A model generated the notes under the pieces. It had not been told where the DNA came from. It saw only the letters and a program-made list of their open reading frames with translations, and did not search any database. The position numbers and the translations under genes are program-made. DNA of 64,000 nt from positions 26,918 through 90,917 of the forward strand of contig JALBVF010000008.1 in the NCBI GenBank assembly GCA_025050535.1. Reading direction: 5' to 3'. The DNA comes from Candidatus Protistibacter heckmannii. GTDB lineage: Bacteria > Pseudomonadota > Gammaproteobacteria > Burkholderiales > Burkholderiaceae. Numbering within the stretch: the first letter of the stretch is position 1; each line of letters starts with the position of its first letter. Shown here in pieces: positions 21,039 through 32,640 of the stretch.

Positions 21039-22164
21039 ATGCATTGCTCGACGCATGGACGCGTCGGTTCCGCCGCGCGCAGTTGCAAGCATCAATCGAC
21101 AAGCCTCGCCGGGCGGGTGTGCGCCCGCGCCGCGGCTCTGGCCTTTGCCTCGCTGGGGGCGGACGCGGCCGGCGCCGAGGAAGCAGGGCCCTCGGGCGTG
21201 AGCTTCTACGGCCTGGTCGGCCTGGACGTCGCCAGCACCAAGCGCAGCGACGCCACGCCGCGCGCGCTGGCGATGCAGTCCGCCGGCCTGAACGGCCCCT
21301 TCTGGGTGGTGGGCGGCAGGGAGGACCTGGGTGGTGGGCTGAAGTCGGTCTTCGCGCTGGAGAGCTTTTTCCAGACCACCACGGGCGCGGCCGGTCGCCT
21401 CAGCACCGAACCGCTCTTCAGCCGCAACACCTACGTCGGCCTCGAAGGCGGCTACGGCCGCGCGACCCTGGGCCGGAACACCAAGCTGCTCTATCTTAGC
21501 GAGCAGTGGATCAACCCCTTCTCCACCTCCATCCTCTTCTCGCTGCTGGTGATGCAGACCACGCAGCCGCAGTTCGGCGGCGCCACGCTGGGCGACACCT
21601 TCTGGAACAACGTGCTGCAGTACGCGACGCCAAATCTCTCGGGCTGGAGCACCATCGCCCACGTCGGCATCGGCGGCCTCGCCGGCAGCAACGCCGCGAA
21701 CAATCTGGCCTTGAGTGTGAAGTACGAAGGCGGCCCGATGACGGCGGTGGCCATGGCGCAGAACGACGGCATCGCCAACGCCACGACGGCGACGCCTTCG
21801 CCCTCGCCCTGGGCCACGGCGCAGCTTGCCTGGCTGGCCGGCGGCGCCTACGACCTCAAGCCGGTGAAGGTCTACGGCGCGGCGCAGGGCACCGACGGCT
21901 TCTCCACGGTCGGCCAGAAGTCGCTCACCTGGTCGAGTGGGCTGTCCTGGTCCACGACGCCGTCGGGCAGCGTCCTCGCCGCCTTGGCCAAAACCCGCGT
22001 CAGCGCGCCCGGCAAGGCGGACACGCGGCGCAATACCGCGACCTTCGGCTATGACTACTGCCTGTCCAAGCGGACCGATCTCTACGCGGTCTACGTCTAC
22101 GGCAAGCAGACGGGTCAGGGGGCCGGGCAAAACGCTCTGCGCTGAGATCCGCCACGTGTTCTGA
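21039..22164 (+). pseudogene. Gram-negative outer-membrane porin with frameshift in the last strand
   Basis: A 368-codon reading frame with an N-terminal signal region and beta-barrel porin sequence: GVSFYGLVGLDVASTK, GGREDLGGGLKSVFALE, FSRNTYVGLEGGYGRATLG. This is typical of the trimeric 16-strand porins of Burkholderiales. The frame ends GQNALR at 22145 without the usual C-terminal strand. The other frame, ending at 22164, gives EIRHVF, which matches the normal terminal signature with the final Phe read by the BAM complex. A one-base indel near 22130 therefore removes the assembly signal. Otherwise the gene is intact. Confidence 0.75.
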
Positions 22165-22199
22165 AGCCGGCGATGCGATGAGCCCGCCGGGGCGCGGGT

Positions 22200-23320
22200 C
22201 TATTCCGCGTCCTTGCCGGAGACGGGGGCCCTGAAGGGCGAGCGTTCGCCGAGTTCGTCAAGATAGGCGTCGATCCCCTGGGTCTCGCACCGCAGGAAAT
22301 TTTCCACCGCGTCGGCGAAGGCGGGATGCGCCAGCCAGTGCGCCGAATGCGTGGCCACCGGCATCAGGCCGCGCGCCATCTTGTGCTCGCCCTGGGCGCC
22401 GCCATCGAACACCGCGACGCCCGCCTCGATGCACCACTGCAGAGGCTGATAGAAGGCGGTCTCGAAACGCAGGCAGGGCACGGTCTCCAGCGCCCTCCCC
22501 CCAGTAGCGGCCGTAGGCAGTCTTGCCTTCTGGGCCCTCGCCCACGACGAGCAGCGAACTGGCGATGGGCCGCACGCCGCCGTCCTGTTCGCGGTCTGCG
22601 ATCACCAGATGCAGGTTCTCCGGCATGGTCTCGCCCAGGCGCAGGAAGAAGGCGCGGTTGAGGTAGGGCGTGGAATGGTGCCCGCGGTAGGTTTTTGCAT
22701 AGCAGCGCGCGAAGAAATGCCAGTCGGCTTCCGTGATCTGCGCGCCGTGTAGATGGCGGAAACGCACGCCGGCCTGCGCGACCTTGCGGCGTTCGGCGCG
22801 GATGTTCTTGCGTTTTTTCTGTTCGAGCTCGCCGAGGAATTGCTCGAAGTCCGCATAGCCGCGGTTGCGCCAATGGAATTGCACGCCGCTGCGGATCAGC
22901 ATGCCGGCGCCGGCCAGCGCGTCGCGCTCGGCGTCGGTGGGGAACAGGACGTGCAGCGAGGAGGCGCCCAGCTCGCGCGCGAAATCGAGCGCCGCGCACG
23001 GGCGTGAAGGGAATCGCGCCGAGGAGCTTGGGGTAGTACTCGAGGCCGTGGCGCGCATAGGCGTCGGCCCAGACCCAGTCGAAGACGTATTCACCGTAGG
23101 AGTGTGACTTGAGGAACAGAGGCATCGCTGCGGCGAGCGTCTCGCCCTCCCACAGCGTGAGGAAGACCGGCTCCAAGCCGGTCTCGCCGCCGATGCAGCG
23201 CGCCTCCTGCAGCGCCAGAAGGAAGGCATGGCGCAGGAAAGGATTGCCGCCCGCGCCGGGCGCGGCCAGCGCGTCCCATTACGAAGCCGGAATCCGCGCA
23301 AGATTCCGGATGGCCTGCAT
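22200..23320 (-). pseudogene. DUF482/FemAB-like GNAT family protein, multiply disrupted
   Basis: Begins at ATG 23320 (MQAIRNLARIPAS), meets TAA at 23279-23281, resumes WDALAAPGAG...NPFLRHAFL, and shifts frame near 22985 and again near 22497 before ending RAPVSGKDAE at 22200. The order of segments (AMPLFLKSHSYGEYVFDW, KKRKNIRAERRKV, FETAFYQPLQWCIEAG) matches the peptidogalycan-type GNAT proteins of the DUF482 family, about 375 codons. Their substrate is unknown. In relatives the gene precedes nadE-glnB, as here, although in this genome it is on the opposite strand to them. Confidence 0.8.
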
Positions 23321-23440
23321 GCCATAATTGCCGTACTTGCCGGACGCGAATACATCGGATGGAGCGCTGTCGATTCCGTCCTCTGCGCCGCCAGCCGTTT
23401 CCTTGCTCAAGCTGTTCCGCCTTATTGTTGAACCGAGACC

Positions 23441-25508
<2,068 letters not shown>

Positions 25509-25590
25509 GCCCGTATTCCCCAACGCCGGCCGCCCAGGCCGGCGCTTCGCTCGGCATCTCCATGCGCGTCAGGTCCGGTTCCGGACCTGA

Positions 25591-27150
25591 CTAGAGCTCT
25601 TCCCAGCCTTGTTCGATGCCGGTCCCGGTCTTGCGGGCGGCGTGCCGCACGCTGCGCTTGGGAAGCGCTGTGACGTTGCCGCCAAGCTGGTGCGCGGGAT
25701 TGATTTCCCGCTCCACCGAGGCGTGGCCGACAGTGATCTGTTCGGCGGCCGGGAGTGCGGCCGAGCTGCCTTCGAGGAAGATGGCGACGCTCGCGCGCAT
25801 TTCGTTGACCTGGTCTTCCAGGCTCGCGGCGGCGGCTTCTTCCACCAGCGCGGCGTTCTGCTGGGTGATCTTGTCGAGCATGGCGACGGCCTGGCCTACC
25901 TGCTGGATGCCCGCGCTCTGCTCGGACGAGGCCGAGGCGATCTCGCCGACGATGTCGGTCATCTGGCGCACCGCGCCCACGATGTCCTCCATCTTGCGGC
26001 CGGCTTCGGCCACCTGACGGGTGCCGGCGTCCACCTTGTCGGTGGAATCGACGATCAGCCCCTTGATTTCCTTGGTGGTCGCCGCGCTGCACCAGGCTGC
26101 GCACTTCGCCCGCGACCACGGCGAAGCTGCGGCCCTGCTCGCCGGTGCGGGCCGCCTCGACCGAAGCGTTCAGCGCCAGCATATTGGTCTGGAAGGCGAT
26201 GCCGTCGATCACCGCGGTGATCTCGGCGATCTTGCGCGATGCGTCGCTGATGGCGTGCATCGTGGCGACGACTTCGCCCACTGCGGTTCCGCCTTCGACC
26301 GCGACCGTCGTGGCGCTGGAGGCGAGCTGTGCGGCATGCCTTCTGCTTGACGGTGGAGGTCAGCTCTTCCATCGAGCTGGCGGTCTCCTCGAGGCTCGAG
26401 GCCTGCGTCTCGGTGCGTGAGGACAGGTCGAGATTGCCGGTGGCGATCTCACGGCTGGACGTGGCGACGACGCCGACGGTTTCATCGATATGTATGACGA
26501 AGCCGCCCACCGAGCGCGAGAAGGACCAGGCGGCCATCAGCCCCACGAGCAGGCCCACGCAGGCCAGGACGCCGGCGAACCAGCGGGCCATCACGGTTTC
26601 GTCCTGCACGCTTGCGCCGGCCACCTCGACGAATTAGACCTGATAGTCCATCAAGGCTTTCACCGCGCCGAAGAAGACCATGGCCTTGGCCTTGAGCGCG
26701 GTGTTGAGCAGGGTGACCGCTTCGTCGTGGGACTTGGGGTCGTCGAGCAGCTTCTGCGCACGCAGCGCGTCGCGGCCGTAGTCGGTTCGCGCGGCCACGA
26801 GCTTGGCGTGCAGCTCCATGCCCTTGGGTGATTTGATGAGCGTGCCGAGCTGGTCGAGATCTCCGCCCACGGTCTGCTGCAGCTTGTCGATCTCAGCGTC
26901 GAAGCGCGCGAACTCCTCGCAGTCCGACAAGGTACCCTTTTCATACATAGAGCAGCTCGTTGATCGCATGCACGCCGGCCTTGATCTCTTCGGCCAGGAT
27001 GGCCTTAGTGACGTACTGCCCCATCGATCGCGTGTGCTCGGCGATGCTGCCGAGATATATCGCCGATACCGCACCTACCGCTGCAATCATGGCCAGAAAA
27101 ATGCCAAAACCCGACCGCAGCCTTGCCTTGAAAGACAGGCTTGCCAACAT
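25591..27150 (-). pseudogene. Methyl-accepting chemotaxis protein, multiply disrupted
   Basis: Starts at ATG 27150 (GGGGAGAG upstream) with LRSGFGIFLAMIAAVGAVSA, a first transmembrane helix, and a four-helix-bundle ligand domain; a second helix is near [20 protein letters not shown]; then the HAMP-like segment and the signalling hairpin ([33 protein letters not shown]) and a C-terminal tail. Lesions: frame changes near 26945, 26335 and 26085, and TAA at 26634-26636. An IS630 copy ends 71 bases upstream of the start codon and probably cut the gene off from its promoter. No chemotaxis gene is intact in the window. Confidence 0.88.
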
Positions 27151-27221
27151 CGCACTACTCTCCCCAGATCTTTGCCCGACGGGACTGTCCGCGCAGGTTT
27201 CCCGTACCATCGTTTCTTTTA

Positions 27222-28336
27222 TTGATTAAGCATTTAAACATTGAATTTATTGAGCGATATAGAGTCGGCATGTTGTATGGACAAAATCGACTCGAGAACG
27301 CTGCCGGTAGCTGCCCTGAACGAACGGCGCCGACGTGCGGTGAAGATGCGGCTGGATGGCGTGAGCCTGAAGGACACGGCGGCGCAATGCGAGATGTCGC
27401 GCACGACGCTCATTGCGGCGGTGAAGGCGTATCGCGCGGGCGGGTGGAAGGCCCTCGACGTAGAGCGCCCCGGGCGCCCACAGGGTACGGGCAGAACGCT
27501 GACGGCGGAGCAGGAGCGCGAGGTTCAGCGGCTGATCCGCGACCGCACGCCCGACCAGTTGAAGATGATCTATGCGCTGTGGAGCCGCCAGGCAGTGGCC
27601 GAGTTGATCCTTAACCGATACGGCATCAAGCTGGCCGTTCGCACGATGGGCCTGTATCTGGAGCGTTGGGGCTTCACGCCGCAAAAGCCCATGAAGAAGG
27701 CCTACGAGCAGTCGCCGGCGGCGGTGAAAAAGTGGCTCGACGAGGACTACCCGGTGATCGCCGCCTGCGCCAAGGCTGAGGGGGCCGAAATTCACTGGGG
27801 CGACGAGACCGGCGTGCGCCGCGACGACGTGCGCGGGCGCAGCTATGCCCCGCAGGGCCAGACGCCCGTGATTCGCGTGAACAACAAGCGCCACGGCTTG
27901 TCGGTGATCTCCACCGTCACCAACAAGGGCCAGATGCGCTGGCAGGCCTTCGACGGAGCGTTGAGCGCCGACATCCTGATCGACTTCCTGCGCCGGCTGG
28001 TCAAGGATGCCGGCCGAAAGATCTACCTGATCCTGGACAACCTGCGCGTGCACTACAGCAAGCCCGTAAAGGCCTGGCTGGCCGAGCAAAAGCACGAGAT
28101 CGAAGTCTTCTACTTGCCCAGCTACAGCCCCGAACTGAGCCCCAACGAAATGGCCAATGCCGACCTGAAGCAGGTCGGCACCAAACTCGCTCCAGCTCGC
28201 TCGAAGCTGCAACTGGTGAAGGCCACGCGCCAGCATCTGCTCAGCGTTTAGCGACAGCCCGAGCGCGTCAAGAGCTACTTCGAACATGCGCCGGTTCGGT
28301 ATGCTGCTTGAGTTCATTGTTTCAATGCTGGATCAA
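27222..28336 (+). mobile_element. IS630-type element, copy B, complete
   Basis: 1115 bases bounded by TA on both sides (27220-27221 and 28337-28338). The ends are imperfect inverted repeats TTGATTAAGCATTTAAACAT (left) and TTGATCCAGCATTGAAAC (right, read on minus). It carries one transposase gene filling most of its length. It lies between the start of the broken chemotaxis receptor gene and a broken LysR gene. It is the longest copy of this element in the window and serves as reference for copies A, C and E. Confidence 0.93.
27277..28251 (+). CDS. IS630 family transposase (copy B), ending at an amber codon
   Basis: From ATG 27277 (MDKIDSRTLPVAALNERRRR) to TAG 28249-28251, 324 residues. Helix-turn-helix region (MRLDGVSLKDTAAQCEMSRT), then the DDE catalytic residues in HWGDETGVR, ILDNLRVHYS and ELSPNEMAN. 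After the TAG the frame continues 19 codons (RQPERVKSYFEHAPVRYAA) to the TGA that ends relatives of the family. In copy C the same codon is CAG, so TAG is a derived Gln-to-stop change; it is also present in copies A and E. The catalytic triad is complete, so this copy may be active. Confidence 0.92.
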   Translation: MDKIDSRTLPVAALNERRRRAVKMRLDGVSLKDTAAQCEMSRTTLIAAVKAYRAGGWKALDVERPGRPQGTGRTLTAEQEREVQRLIRDRTPDQLKMIYALWSRQAVAELILNRYGIKLAVRTMGLYLERWGFTPQKPMKKAYEQSPAAVKKWLDEDYPVIAACAKAEGAEIHWGDETGVRRDDVRGRSYAPQGQTPVIRVNNKRHGLSVISTVTNKGQMRWQAFDGALSADILIDFLRRLVKDAGRKIYLILDNLRVHYSKPVKAWLAEQKHEIEVFYLPSYSPELSPNEMANADLKQVGTKLAPARSKLQLVKATRQHLLSV

Positions 28337-28415
28337 TATTCTTGTCTCGTTCTTCTGGTCGAGGCCCGCCGCCTTTGAAGCGGAATGCCGCATAGCTTAC
28401 TGTAGAATTTTTTTC

Positions 28416-29173
28416 ATGAGCACCAGCGCCCGAAAACCGGTCCGTCCCAAGCCCGCGCCGCCGCGGCTGCTGGTCTATCTGGACGCCGTCGTGCGCGCCT
28501 GCTCCATCCGCAAGGCCGCCGAGCAGCTGCACATCGCCTCCACCACGCTCAACCGCCGCATCATCAATCTCGAAGCCGAACTCGGCACGCCGCTCTTCGA
28601 GCGCCTGCCCGGCGGCGTGCGTCTCACCGCCGGCGACGAGATCTACATGGGCTACGTGCGCCGCAGCCTCGCCGACCTCGAATCCGCCACCTCGCAGATC
28701 GAACAGCTGCGCGGCCTGATGCGCGGCGAGGTGCGCATCGCCGTCGCCGAATCGGCCGGCGTGAGTCTATTGCCCAGGCTCGTCGCCGCCTTCCAGGCGC
28801 GGCATCCCGGCGTGCGCTTCCGCATCCGCCTGGGCGGCACCGAAAGCCTCATGCCCGTGCTGCTCGAGGACGCCGCCAGCCAGAGCCTGCGCCTGGCCGA
28901 CTGCGCACCCTATCCCGTGGCGCTCGGCGAGGAATCCTTCGGCGGGCGCAAGCTCATCGAGCAGGTTCTCCTCAAAAGCCGCTTCAAGCTTGACGTCGCG
29001 CTCGTCGCCTCCTCCGTGGAAACTGTGAAGGCTTACACCCGCGAGACCGGCGCCATCCCCTTCCAATTCGCGCTCGCCAACAGCCGCCTGGTGCTCGCCG
29101 TGCGCCGCGGCCGTTCTCTGCGCAGTCTTTCGCCGAAAGCCTGCGCCAAGCCTTGAGGGAATATGCGGGCTGA
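28416..29173 (+). pseudogene. LysR-type transcriptional regulator, shortened and frameshifted
   Basis: ATG 28416 begins MSTSARKPVRPKPAPPRLLV and a winged helix-turn-helix (CSIRKAAEQLHIASTTLNRR), followed by a substrate-binding domain that starts normally (GEVRIAVAESAGVSLLPRLV). Compared with usual members of about 310 residues, parts of the effector domain seem to be missing after VLLEDAA and after ETGAIPFQF, and near 29120 the frame shifts so that the natural end (AQSFAESLRQALREYAG) is read in another frame to TGA 29171-29173. DNA binding might be kept but effector response is probably lost. Confidence 0.72.
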
Positions 29174-29254
29174 GACCCCCGTGAGCTAAAAAAGCATCGC
29201 GCCAGGCGGTTTTTTTATCTGAGCGCTCTCGCCCCGGCTGGCTATCCTGCCGCC

Positions 29255-30212
29255 ATGAAAGCCAATGTCCACCGCCTGAGCATGCAGCACCCCGGCGACG
29301 TGTCCGCGCTCGAGGTGCTGATCGTCTCCGGAGAAATTCGTCCCGAGGAAATCGTCGCCGTCATCGGAAAAACCGAAGGCAACGGCGGCGTCAACGACTT
29401 CACCCGCGGCTATTTCACCCAATCGCTGATGGGCATGCTCGCCCGCCACCTGAACACCCCCGCCGAAGCCCTGCTGCACACCCTGCCCTGCGTGCTCTCC
29501 GGCCGCCTCCGCCGCGCACGCCGGCCCTGGTGCGCTGGCCATCGGCGTGGCCTTCAGCCAGCCGGTCGCCGCCGAGGAAGTTGGCCGCGCGGCGCAGATC
29601 CGCAGCGTCGCCGAAGCCGTGGTCTCCGCCATCGCCGACGCCGGAATCCGCTCGATGGCCTACGCGCGCGCCGCCGGCGCCTTCGGCGTGGGCATCGCCC
29701 TGAACGAACTGGGCGGCAGCGCCGACGAATACGAAACCGCCCTGCTCGCCGACTTCATCCTGCATTCGCCGCGCGACAGCATCTCCTCCGGCGTCGAAAT
29801 CGACCGCCACGAAATCATCGTGCTCGGCAACAGCCCCGCCTGGACCGGGCCGCTTCGCATCGCTCACCAGCCGATGGCTGACGCCCTCGACATCGGCTCC
29901 GTCTACAAAGTTCTCGCCGAACTCGGCATTCCAGCCGACCACCAGGTCCGCGAGGAGGACGCCGCGCGCATCGCCGGCGTCATCGTCAAATGCGAGCCCG
30001 ACCGCCGCAACCGCATCCACGGCCAGCGCCACACCATGCTCGACGACACCGACATCAACGCCCAGCGCCACATGCGCAGCGCCGTCGGCGGCATGGTCGC
30101 CTCGGTCCTGGGCGACGGCCGCATCTTCGTCTCCGGCGGCGCTGAGCACCAAGGCCCGGACGGCGGCGGGCTGCTCGCCGTGATCGCCGCGGCGGCCGAC
30201 ACCTCCAGCTGA
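29255..30212 (+). pseudogene. Ring-opening amidohydrolase (cyanuric acid hydrolase/barbiturase family), disrupted
   Basis: Begins MKANVHRLSMQHPGDVSALE, then VIGKTEGNGGVNDFTRGY, both typical of the AtzD/TrzD/barbiturase family. Near 29500 the Ser-Gly-Gly-Thr-Glu-Gly segment expected at the first active-site lobe is replaced by a deletion and frame change. The second and third repeats follow in the other frame: SVAEAVVSAIADAGIRSM, FILHSPRDSISSGVEI, HMRSAVGGMVASVLGDGRIF, HQGPDGGGLLAVIAA. Intact enzymes open cyanuric acid or barbituric acid rings. Missing one of three Ser-Lys lobes, this copy should be inactive. The upstream LysR remnant may have been its regulator. Confidence 0.8.
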
Positions 30213-30359
30213 GCGCGGCCGTGCCCGCCCCGGCCGTCCGCGCGAAAGCCGGCAAGCCAGACGCCGCCTGCGCTGGCACGGATGATGCGCTCCTTCCCTG
30301 CAAACGCGAGGGCGCGCCGCACGGCCGGTGGCCCCCGCTCGAATCATCGGAATCCTGAC

Positions 30360-30705
30360 ATGCGCATAGCAATCATCGGCTGCGGCGTGGCCGGCAGCGT
30401 GCTGGCCGCGGTGCTCGACGGCCGGCCCGGCGTCGAAGTCGTCTGCTTCGAAAAAGCCAGACCCAGCGAGCACGCCGAAGCCGGCACCGGCCTGAACGTT
30501 GGCCTCAACGCCATCCAGGCGCTGCGCCTGGCCCATCCCGAGCTGGCCCGCACGGTGCGTGCCGCCAGCTACGACTGGATGCGCTGGCGCGTCGAACTCA
30601 CCAACGGCGCGCTCGTGTTCGACTTCGTCATGACCGAACTCGCCGACGAGCTCGGCATCCGCATCCGCTGGTCCGAGCTCTACCGCGTGCTGCGCGAATC
30701 CATCC
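30360..30705 (+). pseudogene. FAD-dependent monooxygenase, N-terminal fragment
   Basis: ATG 30360 begins MRIAIIGCGVAGSVLAAVL, the GxGxxG dinucleotide-binding fold of class A flavoprotein hydroxylases (salicylate hydroxylase type), with the following FEKA and an Arg-containing segment. Homology stops after LYRVLRESIPA near 30705, about residue 115 of a normal 380-400. The sequence that follows belongs to the antisense of another gene fragment, so the rest was removed by a deletion. Confidence 0.75.
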
Positions 30706-30819
30706 CTGCGCGCGCGCCGGGCCTGGCAACGCGCCGAGGGAAAGACCGGACAGCGCAGACTGCAGGCAGGCCGCGCGCAGCAGCCTGCGCCGGGAGAGTG
30801 AAGTGTCTATGAAGAACAT
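30706..30819 (-). pseudogene. N-terminal fragment of a Tat-exported protein
   Basis: On the minus strand ATG 30819 opens a frame with a twin-arginine signal: SRRRLLRAACLQ, a hydrophobic segment, and a cleavage-like PARAQG, after which it runs into the antisense of the monooxygenase fragment near 30706. In Burkholderiales such signals are common on Bug-type receptors and oxidoreductases. Only about 37 codons remain. Its convergent position against the monooxygenase fragment shows that one deletion removed the 3' ends of both genes. Confidence 0.5.
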
Positions 30820-30832
30820 CGATGCAAGGTCC

Positions 30833-32640
30833 ATGCCATCGCGCGTGCTGGCGGTCTGCCTCTTCGGCCTGGTCTACGGGCTGACGGCCAAGCTCGGCTT
30901 CAACTATTCGACCATCTCCAGCAACGTCACCCTGCTCTGGCCGCCCAGCAGCATCAGCCTGTTCGCGGTGCTGCGCCACGGCTTCTGGCTCTGGCCCGGC
31001 ATCGTGATCGGCGACCTGATCGCCAACGCCGGCACCAATGCGCCGCTGGGCTCCATCCTCGGCATCTCCGCTAGCAACATCGCCGAGACCCTCGCCTGCG
31101 CCTGGCTGCTGCGCCGCTACGTCGGCTTCGAGGACGCGCTCGAACGCATCCAGGATGTCGTCTGGCTGCTCCTGCTGGGCACCGCCAGCGCCGCCCTGAG
31201 CGCCTTCATCGGCCCCACCGCGCTGCCGCCGGCGGCGCGCTGCCCTGGGGGCTCTACTGGTCGGTATGGGTGCAATGGCTGATGGGCGACGCCAGCGGCG
31301 TGGTGGTGCTCACGCCGCTGCTGCTGACCTGGACGCCGATACACAAGGGCGACTGGCCAGCCGCGCGCATCGCCGAGGCGGCGCTGATCCTCGCGGTGCT
31401 GCTGGCAGTGTGCGAGGCGGTATTCGGCGGCTTCGGCATCATCCGCCACGGCTATCACCCGGCCTCGCTGGCGATCTTTCCGGTGGTGGTGTAGAGCGCG
31501 CTGCGCTTCGGGCTGCGCGGCGCGACCTTCGCCACGCTGATCGTCTCGCTGGCCGCCGTCTGGTGCACGGAGCAGGGGCGCGGCCCCTTCGTGGTGGACA
31601 TCGCGGTGGACAGCCTGCTGCGCTGGTGTGTGTTCACCAACGTGATCGCCATCACCAGCCTGCTGCTCGCCGCCTCGCGCTCGGAGCGCGAGCGCGCCGG
31701 CGCCGAACTGGCGGCCGAGCGCGATTTCGTCTCCGCCGTGCTCGACACCGAGGGAGCGCTGGTCATCGTGCTCGACGAGCAGGGCTGCGTGCTGCGCGCC
31801 AACCGCGCCTTCAGTGCGCTCTCGGGCTGGAGCCAGGAGGAGATCCTGGGCAAGCCCTTCGCGAAATCGCTGATCGCCGAGGACCAGCTGCCCAAGGTGC
31901 AGGCCCATGACGACATCCTGCGCGTGGGCGTCTCCAGCGTGGTGCGCTACGAGACGCCGATGGTGCGCAAGAACGGTGAGCAGCGCGTGATCTCCTGGTC
32001 CAACGCGGTGCTGCGCGCGGGCCCCGATCCGGGCGCGGCGCGAAATCGAGGAGCGCGTGCGCGAATGCACCCGCGAACTGGCCGCAGCAACGAGGACCTC
32101 ACCGCAGAAATCGCCGAACGCCAGCGCCTGGAGGCGGAGATCATCAATATCGCCGAGGCCGAGCAGATCCGCATCGGCCAGGATCTGCACGACGGCCTGG
32201 GCCAGCAGCTCACCGCCGTGGTGGTGCTCACCGAACTGCTCGAGAACAAGCCGGCTGACGCGCGGCGCATCGGCGGCCTGCATCCGGTGGAACTCGAGGC
32301 GCACGGGCTGATGGCCGCGCTCGAGCAGTTGGCGAGCACGGTGCGCGAGCTCTTCGGGCTGCGCTGCGAATTCCGCTGCGAGCGCGAGGTGCTGGTGCAC
32401 GACAACGCGGTGGCGATCAATCTCTACCGCATTGCCCAGGAGGCGGTGACCAACGCGGTCAAGCACAGCAAGGCGTCCTCGGTGAGCCTCTCGCTGTCGC
32501 GCGCGGCGGATGCAATCGCGCTGGAGGTGTGCGCCGATGGCATCGGCCTGCGCGCCTCGCCGGGCCGCGGCGAGGACGCCGGCGCACGCGAAGGCGGCGG
32601 AGGAAGCAGTTTGGGCATGAGCATCATGCATTACAAGGCG
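30833..32640 (+). pseudogene. MASE1-PAS sensor histidine kinase (NarX type), disrupted and truncated
   Basis: Starts about ATG 30833 (MPSRVLAVCLFGLVYGLT), with possible starts at 30803/30809. A MASE1-type membrane domain (LWPPSSISLFAVLRHG and six or more helices) is broken by a frame change near 31225 and TAG at 31492-31494 (probably Trp to stop). A PAS domain follows (ALVIVLDEQGCVLRANRAFS, GWSQEEILG), another irregularity near 32040, then a HisKA_3 site IGQDLHDGLGQQL and the start of a HATPase (EAVTNAVKHSKASSV). The C-terminus is cut by IS copy C at 32640 after LGMSIMHYKARM. It cannot make a working kinase. Confidence 0.85.
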
